Origin: Terfezia claveryi
Lineage: Eukaryota > Ascomycota > Pezizomycetes > Pezizales > Pezizaceae
Assembly (NCBI GenBank): GCA_015179025.1
Contig: WHUX01000090.1
Coordinates: 124,001-188,000 of the forward strand
Direction of reading: 5' to 3'
DNA: 64,000 nt
Shown: positions 56,810 through 64,000 of the stretch, piece by piece
How the letters are laid out: every line of letters begins with the position of its first letter
Numbering within the stretch: position 1 is the stretch's first letter
The notes under the pieces: generated by a model
The model's input: only the letters and a program-made list of their open reading frames with translations
Databases searched by the model: none
What the model was told of the DNA's origin: nothing
Translations under genes and position numbers: made by a program

Positions 56810-58834
56810 ATGCCAGCAAATGGTACCTCTACCTCACCCTCCGCCCCCAAGGCCCCACGGCCCAATAAACCCCCCAAACAAGTCAAGCCAAGCAGGCTTC
56901 AGAAAGATAAAGATATACAGGCTCACCAGTCTTCTACGATAGCTGCGACGAATTCCACTGTCAAGGTGGCGTCGCAGAATGTAGGTGCGAGAGCCAAGGA
57001 TAAAGATGCGAGTGCGGGAAGTAAGGATGGGAATGGTGCTGTTGGGGTAAATGGGTCGGGGGGGAAGGGAAAGAATAAGAGAACCGCGGATATATTGAGC
57101 TTGTTTAGCGAGAAGGAGTTGAGTGCAGGAGGGACGATTAGGTTGAAGCCGCCGGCGGGGGCGAAGGAGGGCAGTAGGAAGAAGCCAAGGACGGCGAGTC
57201 AGGGGAATTGGAAGGAGAGGGCGGAGGAGTTGGAGAAACAGGGTAAGTTCAATGAGATATATATACTCAATACACCCGGGCATTTGTAGGGAATCGGGAA
57301 ATCCTGTACCCATCAATTCAAACCCCCTTCCCCCCCTTGTCTTATACACACAGAGTTGCTGATATCTGCAATTCATAGATGAAACCTTCCACAAATCCCT
57401 CCTCGCCTCCCAATCTAACCCCTCCCTCCCACCTCCAGGGGGCAAATCCCCAGGGCCAATCCTTACCCCACTTGACGACAAAGATCTCTTTACCCTCTCC
57501 GCCACGAACCGCCCCCCGCACGACGAACCAGAATACGTTGTCTGCAAGCACTGCAAGAAGCCCGTTATCAAGGTCGCTGCCGTGCAACATATCAAAGCCT
57601 GCTTGAGAGTAAAGGCGGAAAAGGCAAAGGAACGGAAGAAGGCGAAGGATGCTGCGGCTGCTGCTGCTGCTGCTGCACTTGCTGCGAGCTCAAAAGGTGG
57701 AGATGCAGGAGATGGGGGGAAAGACGAAGCGGGTGGTGCTGAGGGAGGAGGTGCTGAAGGAGTAGGGAGTGGGAAGGGGGGAAAGAGCTTACCTGGGGAA
57801 GCAGCTGCAAATGAAGCAGGGAAGGGAGGGGTCAAGAGGAAGGGGGCGAAGAAGATGGCTGCCAAGAAGGGTACTGGAGAGCCGAAGAAGACTAAGAAAC
57901 AGAGGCTTTTAGAGGGTGCGTCTCCTAGCCCCCCCCCTGAATATATATATATTCAAAGATATGCTGATGCGGAGCTTAATACAGAAAAACTCGCCAAAGA
58001 AGCCAAACCCAAAAAAAAGAAGGAAAAACCCGCCAAACCCGAGCCCAAACCCAAAGCCCCTGTCGATGTGGAAAAGCAATGCGGTGTCCCGTTGCCAAAC
58101 GGATTACTTTGTGCACGATCACTTACTTGCAAGTCCCATTCTATGGGCGCTAAGAGGGCGGTTATGGGGAGGAGTCAGCCGTATGATGTGCTGTTGGCTG
58201 CGTATCAGAGGAAGAATCAGGCGAAGCAGCAAAGTACGCACTCCCCTTCGCCTCCTAGATTGTACTCATATTAACCTAATTTATAGAAGCAGCGATCAAT
58301 GCCTCAGGACCACACCCAGACGAACCAGATGGCCCGTCGGGGCCCGTCGATAGTGACGAGGAAACGGAGCTGGTGATGGCCGCAGTGGCGAGGGTGTGTC
58401 CGGTGCCGATGGTCACACAAACATTTGTGCCCGTACGCAAGAAGTATCAGTATCTGCGGATGAGGGATATGCTTGGGGCTGCTTTGCGGCCTGGTGGTGG
58501 CGGGGGAGGTGGTGGGGGGGGATTGTTTGGTGCTGGGGGTGGGGGGATGGCTATGGTGGGCGGAGACGCAATGGAAGGGGTGCAGATGGGTATGATAATG
58601 CAGGGAGAAGGGGGGGATGTAGTTATGGGTGGGATGGGGATGGGGATGGGTGTGGGGATGCAAGGAGGAGGGATGAATATGAATGGGAATGGGGGAACGA
58701 CCATGGGGGGTCAGCCGATGATGAGAGGAGGTGGAGGATCGAGCAGAGGTGGTGGTGGTGGTACTGGTACTGGGGGAGGATTGTTCTCTGGAATGGGCAG
58801 TAGTCAAGGAAGAGGGGCGAGTGTTTCTGCGTAG
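56810..58834 (+). CDS. SGF73: Sgf73/ataxin-7-like SAGA deubiquitinase-module subunit
   Basis: Four exons (56810-57242, 57379-57915, 57985-58233, 58287-58834) join in frame to 588 residues. Domains: a Ser/Lys-rich N-terminus with ILSLFSEKELSAGGTIRL; an N-terminal zinc finger, YVVCKHCKKPVIKVAAVQHI (Cys-x2-Cys ... His ... Cys); an Ala/Gly/Lys linker; the SCA7 domain, EKQCGVPLPNGLLCARSLTC then KSHSMGAKRAVMGRSQPYD; and a VPVRKKYQYLRMRDML box before a Gly/Met-rich tail of ~110 residues. In yeast Sgf73 anchors the H2B deubiquitinase module (Ubp8, Sgf11, Sus1) to SAGA. The 69-nt intron 57916-57984 contains no stop and is a multiple of three, so retaining it would add 23 residues. A 343-codon frame on the opposite strand is a shadow of this GC-rich gene. 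Confidence 0.88.
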
Positions 58835-60412
58835 GTAGGGAGATTCCTGGACTGGGTGATTCTTTTGGAGTTGATTCGGGGTTTGAATTATTGGTTGATG
58901 TTGAGTGTCAAGTTGCGGGATTGTTGGCTTGTGCTAGGATTGGATGAAATGGGTTATGATGGTTTTTATTCGTTTTCTTCTTATCTTCGAGATGGAGTTT
59001 GGGTTTTATTCATTTTTTTTTTTTTCATTTTCATCAATAACTACATTGATGGGGTGTGCCGGCGTGCATAGGCGTCACGGTATATTTTATTGCTTGGGTT
59101 AAGCTACGAGTAACAATTAAACAAGTTATCGAGTTACTGTACCAATTATCCAAACAAACGACTGATAACCCTGGGTATAAGCTAGACAGAATCACCACTC
59201 CCGCAAAACAAATACCAAGCTCGTTTTCTTCCAAGAGAACAAGGCCCGAGGACAAACTACACAGTTAGACTCAAACAATTCAAAGGGACTCTGGACTCGA
59301 CGGCTAACTGACAAGATGAATATAACTGGTAAAATTGACTATAGGATAAAGCTTTTATTACGCCTCCAGACATATATCCTTAACTACCACTCGCTGGCAC
59401 GAGAATACGGCTTTGTTGGTGATTCAAGGTTAGGGCTGCTCGGCCGGTGTATATGCAGAATAGCCGCGCCCTCTTTTATGCAAATCCAGGGACAGTTCTT
59501 GAATGGGGGGGCGGGCTGGGGCTGTATGTGTCCTGTCCATTAACTTCTGCGACGATATCTCGCAATTTGGTCTTGACGATAATACAATACAGTCGAGTTA
59601 CTGAGGGCATTGATTCTCCCAGCATTTTCACAGCCAGCCATCGCCGCAGGAAAATGCTAATAACCTACCTACCAACAAGAGAAAACCCAACACAACCTCC
59701 ACTATCCATCCCAGCAGCAGTGGTTGGGGACCAGGAGTTTTCACTCAGGATCATTTTAGTTGGATCCATGAGGGAAGAAGGAGGCTTTAGTGAGGGGATC
59801 GAAGGGCTTCATCTCCTGCATCAAACCTTCTAACTTTTGAGGCAGGATCAGCTCGTTATATCGTTTCGTTACTCTTTACATAAGTAATTATTTCCTCTGA
59901 TGGGTGGGAAATGTGCATTGCTCGTGTTGGAAGTGAGGTTGTTTGGGCAAGAATAAGTACCTTTATTTAGCAGCCTGGTATGTACTGTATGTCTGTATGT
60001 CTGTATGTATGTATCATACTGTTCACCAATTGAACTACAAGAACCCTTGCAGCCTGTGCTGATCAAAAACCAATGCACTTTGCCACTCGGAGACCCCTGC
60101 AGCCTGCAGCTTTGATACGCAGAAAACAAGTAGGTACGGAGCATGCAGCAGCCAATATTAGTCTGAATTATATTTGTTCAAAATTAAATCTCAATACTCC
60201 AGTAAAACCCCACTCCAGCAAATTGCAGTGCCAGTTACCTTGCCTTGCCCTGATCTCAGCTCAAGATTGAATATGCAGACAAGAAATAAGCCATTACAGC
60301 ACCAGCAAGGAGCCCCTCATGAAAAGCAAATCGCCAGCTGTAATCACAAGCCCTTCTAGTCCGATCTCCCATAATTACAAATCACTTATACCCACCCCTA
60401 CCCCTCCTTCTC
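58835..60412. other. Spacer between convergent SGF73 and ATG3 genes
   Basis: T-rich tract (59014-59030) near the SGF73 3' end suits a polyadenylation region. A TGTA/TGTC microsatellite lies at ~59979-60014. Frames at 59316-59833 and 60073-60359 have no family resemblance. Confidence 0.5.
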
Positions 60413-61510
60413 TTACAATCCCATTGTAAAATCATGCTCAATCCCCGGCGTCACACTAGCCACAAACTTCAGAAACACAACCAAATATTGATCAACTCTA
60501 ATCGCAACCTCCCCGTCCTCTCCCTCTCCCTCATCCTCCGCGACAATCTCCTCCCACTCATCCTTATCCCCCCTACTATTCCCGCCCAACGACAGTTCCC
60601 CAACATCTGGCATCCCCTCCTTCTCCTTGGCTTGTAGCGCCAACTGCCTCTTCCTTCTAGACTTCAAACTAGCATCCGCCCTGTCCAGTAATACTCTCAT
60701 TACCCCCGCGTGCCGACATGGGTGAATAGAAGCCATCTTTACCGAACCTTCAAAGTGGGGAAAGTCCTCGATTGTTACGGTCTTGTCTTTATAGTCGCCC
60801 ATAATGTCTTCCATCATTTGGTCGGGGGTGAGGGGGAGAGCAGTTTTGCCATCATAGCCAGAGAGGTAGATCCGTGGGGTTCGGTAATACATGGTGTAAC
60901 AAATATAGAGCGAATATTGTCGTCGCGGGCTTTATCACATCGCCATATAGGTTAGCTCTATGCCTACACTCTGAGGCGAAATGGAGAGTGTAAACTTACG
61001 CAGTTGTCCCCTGGGCCCCTGATCCACCCACCTTCCCGCTGTTATTGTTATCCCTTATAATAGCCTCATCGTCATCATCTTCCATATCCGGAATCTCATC
61101 TTCGTCCTCCTCGCCCAAGACTTCATCATCTTCCACAATTCCCTGCTCATCCAAGCCCTTCACACGCTTCGCTCCAGAACTCGATATTTCGCCCACAGCA
61201 TCTCCCTCCGTACCCCACTCATCCCCATCTGTTCCCCCTCCCACCCAGCAGCGAAGTTATCATCCAGCCTCCTCAAACACGGCACCTCCTTAGTCACGAG
61301 AAACTGCTTGTCCGCTGGTAACTTGTCATTACGAGCCTTCGGGTCTCCGCCGGACCAGGACCATGTGGGGAATTTGTAAACGAGGTAGTCTCCTGCTTGG
61401 ACGAACTCATCGATGGTAAGTTCTCCTGTTGTGCGGAAGGTAGAGACGGTAGCAGGGCGGGCGAGGTTCTCAAGGGCTTTAGACCAGGTAGAGCGGATGG
61501 AACCTAACAT
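60413..61510 (-). CDS. ATG3: Atg3 autophagy E2-like enzyme, with apparent one-base frameshift
   Basis: Two exons, 61510-61000 and 60929-60413. The N-terminus ([52 protein letters not shown]) and the C-terminal part ([63 protein letters not shown] with the catalytic Cys) are clearly Atg3, which transfers Atg8 to phosphatidylethanolamine. The two halves of exon 1 are in different frames: the N-terminal frame is lost between DDNFA and the acidic GTDGDEW stretch near 61232-61252, in a G-rich run. Summed exon length is 1028 bases, one short of a whole number of codons. Either the gene is broken or a base is missing from the assembly. The intron 60930-60999 has GTAAGT and a CTAAC branch site 20-25 nt before a weak AAAG acceptor. 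Confidence 0.85.
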
Positions 61511-63924
61511 TATGACCTCGCGATAGTTGGAATATTCTTGTATATGCTTCTGAGTCTTGTCGGACTGGTTGCCGAAATCAAAGTTATGGGATAATGAAGC
61601 AGCCTTCCGTTCGCAGGAGCTCTGAGCTTGAGGTATAGACACTCGGTCGTGTGCTCTGTTCCTTGCTCCCCTGAAACGAAGCCCAAAGTACTCCTATTTA
61701 TCAGAGATTTTTGCTCTGTTCTATTCTTAGCTAGTGGTAACGATGTCAGGTAATCTAGATGACTGTCAGGAAGCTGTGCAATGTTGGATTTACCTATCAG
61801 AGTTTGTAACTTCGACTTTTAGATGTATAAAAGGAAGATGTGGGATGTGATGCAAGGCGGGGGAAAGGGTACATTTGCAAGGGTAGCTGAGATATGACTC
61901 GCAGCAACCTCAAGCCTCAACCACATGATCACCCTTCAATTCTTCCACCTGTCATGTGATTTTCCTACTCTGACCACTAATTCAATAATGTTTTTATTTC
62001 CTATAGAACTTTACAGTTGTACATCAAACAAAAAAAATCACCAGCTCAAATGCTTACTAAAGTCTCGCGCCGGACCAGGTCTGGCGGTAACTCACATGTG
62101 GCTGGGTTACAATCGATCACGGGGACAATGTCATTTGTAACGTCACGAGAAAAACCTGCTACTCGGAGGTTACTTCGCACACCACTCTTGAGCATTTTCC
62201 ATTATTTACACGTTGTATTTGAAGAGTGAAGTTAATTCATGATGATAATTTATAATATTTTCACAAAGTTGACAATGACTGGTGTAAAATGGCACGGAAC
62301 AATACTTACATATGTATTTACTTAGCTGCCAGCTTTAAGAGATGAGTTTTCAGTGTTACCTCCTCCGGTCTTATTCTTGTTGATGGTATCTCTGGGGTTG
62401 GTAACGTGGACAGAAAGAGCAAGAATTAGATTTTTTGCAAGTTGCACGCTGCACACCTGGCTGAATTGAGGTATGTAAGTAGTTACTGATGGAGTTCAAG
62501 TGCCCATGGGATTAGGAATACAATTCATGCACGCTGTTGGTTCTCGACGTGGTCGCATTTTAATATGATCGGTAGTTGCAGGGCTACATTAGCATAGAAG
62601 GCTCAACTGTCGCCTCCAGTGATATGTGGGGAGGTGAGGAAAGGTGGATCCAATCATTGTTGATAAAATACTTCCAGCTAAGGTGTTAGGGGAAACTTCT
62701 GTAGATGCGACATTTGTTAGAAGGATATTCCATTGGATGCCATGTCTGTCCGGGTTCTACCTTCGTAATGGAGCTTTTAGAATGTTCCATGCGTCTAGGG
62801 TGTCGCAGACCCGTATCAGGACAAGAGGTTCAGCTAGGTGCTTGCGTGCAGCGGACACTAAGCACTGGGCCAACCAGCTAAGTACCGTGGACAGATCTCG
62901 GCTGAAAGAATACTCAACTGGGGAACGAAACTCAACTATCGCGAACTCTCCAAATCATATATTCTCCCATGGAAAAATCAAAAAAAAAAAATCAAGTTCC
63001 CATTTATTATAAACCTTGAAAACGCCAGCCCCTCCAGCTCTAGAACGAGCCCAGTAAGAAACCCTCCCACCTGCGTAGCGAAAACAAATAAAAACCTCAT
63101 GCTACCTTGGCCTCCCTAAGACCTCTCAATAATGTGAGTATTTCAACCTGCACAGATCCATCGAAACCTTTGACCTGGGTTATCCTATTCCCGGCCCTTT
63201 CATTATTCCCAATACGTCAAGTAAACCCCCACCTTTTCAACCTCAAAAATTCGATCCTTCAGTCCAGACGCTAGCTTGGAAGCTTTTACCCGTTGGACCC
63301 TCGCCGCCTGACGGGTCTTCCACGTTGTCATTGTAGTTTCTCTATTTCACATTATTCTTATTCCGTGAGTAATTTAAAAACGATTGCCGATTGTTTGTGT
63401 GACTTACCCCAGTACTACTAAAAGCACGGTTGATCTGGTTCGTGAGGCCTTCTTGATAAATGGTCGAAGAAGAAAGCGTAACGGGACAACTGATTCGCCC
63501 AGCTTGAAGTAATTCTCAAGAAGCCACATGCCCTGGACACGACTAGTCTCGGTCGACACGACAGGGTAACATGCCCATCAGTTACCTAATATGGGGCCCT
63601 ACAGTAGGCCATAAGAGGAAATTGCATTTGGTGATTAGTTTTCTCATTTTTCTATGTAGAGATCTACAACAGTCACCTGATCTGTCGTACAGGTAGTATA
63701 TGCATATAACAAAACGGGACAGCCCCGGTACGTACGTACCCAAGCTATATCTACTGTATGTATATATTTGAAGGTGTTCCCTAGAGGGAAAGATACGAAT
63801 TTGAATGTTACAACGCAAAGGGGAGTTCATTAACATTATGATATTAAGACATCATTCACTATGATGAGATGAAATATGTACTTAGTGTATATACAAGCGT
63901 CCACCATTACAGGACCCATATCCC
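61511..63924. other. Gene-poor right-hand spacer
   Basis: Promoter region of ATG3 and then ~2 kb without recognised genes. The 122-codon frame at 62644-63012 and smaller ones have no recognisable features. A pyrimidine-rich, intron-like block lies at 63090-63370 (TCCTTCAG, GTGAGTAATTT), so a spliced non-coding or 5'-leader transcript is possible. Confidence 0.4.
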
Positions 63925-64000
63925 TTATTTATACGTCACTGCAATAATCAATTTCCCCTTCTCCACCTCTACTATATCCACAGGAACCTTTACTGTTGTC
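63925..64000 (-). CDS. Possible C-terminal end of a gene cut by the window edge
   Basis: On the minus strand an open frame enters from the right edge and ends at TAA (63925-63927), reading TVKVPVDIVEVEKGKLIIAV then TYK. The alternating hydrophobic/charged pattern is that of a beta-strand-rich protein end rather than of random sequence. Too short to assign. Confidence 0.3.
   Translation of the reverse strand, partial: TTVKVPVDIVEVEKGKLIIAVTYK

Noticed and set aside
56834..57865. 343-codon minus-strand ORF
   Set aside because: Antisense of the GC-rich SGF73 exons; SGF73 has clear zinc-finger and SCA7 motifs.
62644..63012. 122-codon plus-strand ORF
   Set aside because: No resemblance to any family; ends in a poly-Lys run from an A-tract.
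1..64000. tRNA, rRNA genes and CRISPR arrays
   Set aside because: I looked for B-box-like GGTTCGAATCC words and for regularly spaced repeats with unique spacers and found no supported case.

Overview
The window looks like nuclear DNA of a filamentous ascomycete (Pezizomycotina). About fifteen protein genes carry short GT-AG introns, mostly 45-90 nt, often with CTAAC/CTGAC-like branch sites. The gene set is typical of these fungi: an Adp1-type ABC transporter, a Ste6-type transporter, a Ral2-like kelch protein, Nop15, Get1, Sgf73 and Atg3. A Ty3/gypsy chromovirus is present whose decay is almost purely by transitions, as in RIP. The long repeat-rich spacers would suit a Pezizomycete such as a truffle relative, but that is only a guess. 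All intron positions below come from reading frames, splice signals and family resemblance; no alignment could be run.

Layout. 0-3.6 kb: two glycosyltransferases, an FUT8-like one cut by the left edge and a PLOD/collagen-glucosyltransferase-like one. 5.8-7.8 kb: a nine-exon ACC-synthase-like PLP aminotransferase (-). 9.0-12.6 kb: an Adp1-like ABCG transporter (-). 13.8-16.1 kb: a kelch/BTB Ral2-like protein (+). 17.9-22.3 kb: a Ste6-like ABC exporter (-). 23.6-24.5 kb: PBDC1/YPL225W homologue (-). 25.1-28.1 kb: a NEDD1-like WD40 protein (-), divergent from DNA polymerase kappa (28.4-30.7 kb, +). 30.7-36.1 kb: an AT-rich repeat graveyard with a pogo-type transposase tail, minisatellite and inverted arrays. 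36.15-42.48 kb: a complete but dead gypsy chromovirus with two 555-bp LTRs and a perfect 5-bp target duplication. 42.5-45.9 kb: mostly empty, with one possible small spliced gene. 45.9-47.3 kb: PTAR1-like prenyltransferase alpha subunit (-). 47.6-49.3 kb: Nop15 (-). 50.3-51.0 kb: Get1 (+). 54.8-56.3 kb: a decayed Ty1/copia remnant. 56.8-58.8 kb: Sgf73/ataxin-7-like SAGA subunit (+). 60.4-61.5 kb: Atg3 (-), with an apparent one-base frameshift. The right edge may hold the tail of another gene (-).

Working together. Most genes are housekeeping and not visibly co-regulated. Two thematic pairs stand out: adjacent Golgi-type glycosyltransferases at the left edge, and Ral2-like plus Ste6-like genes, whose yeast relatives act in Ras/pheromone signalling and pheromone export. 

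The least expected signal is a set of tiny insertions (about 10-36 bp, possibly 51) that begin TAGTCTGG, or end with its complement. They sit between 9-bp direct repeats, four of them perfect. They look like excision footprints or extreme deletion derivatives of a terminal-inverted-repeat transposon. A separate 48-bp hairpin element at 52.3 kb also has a perfect 9-bp duplication.
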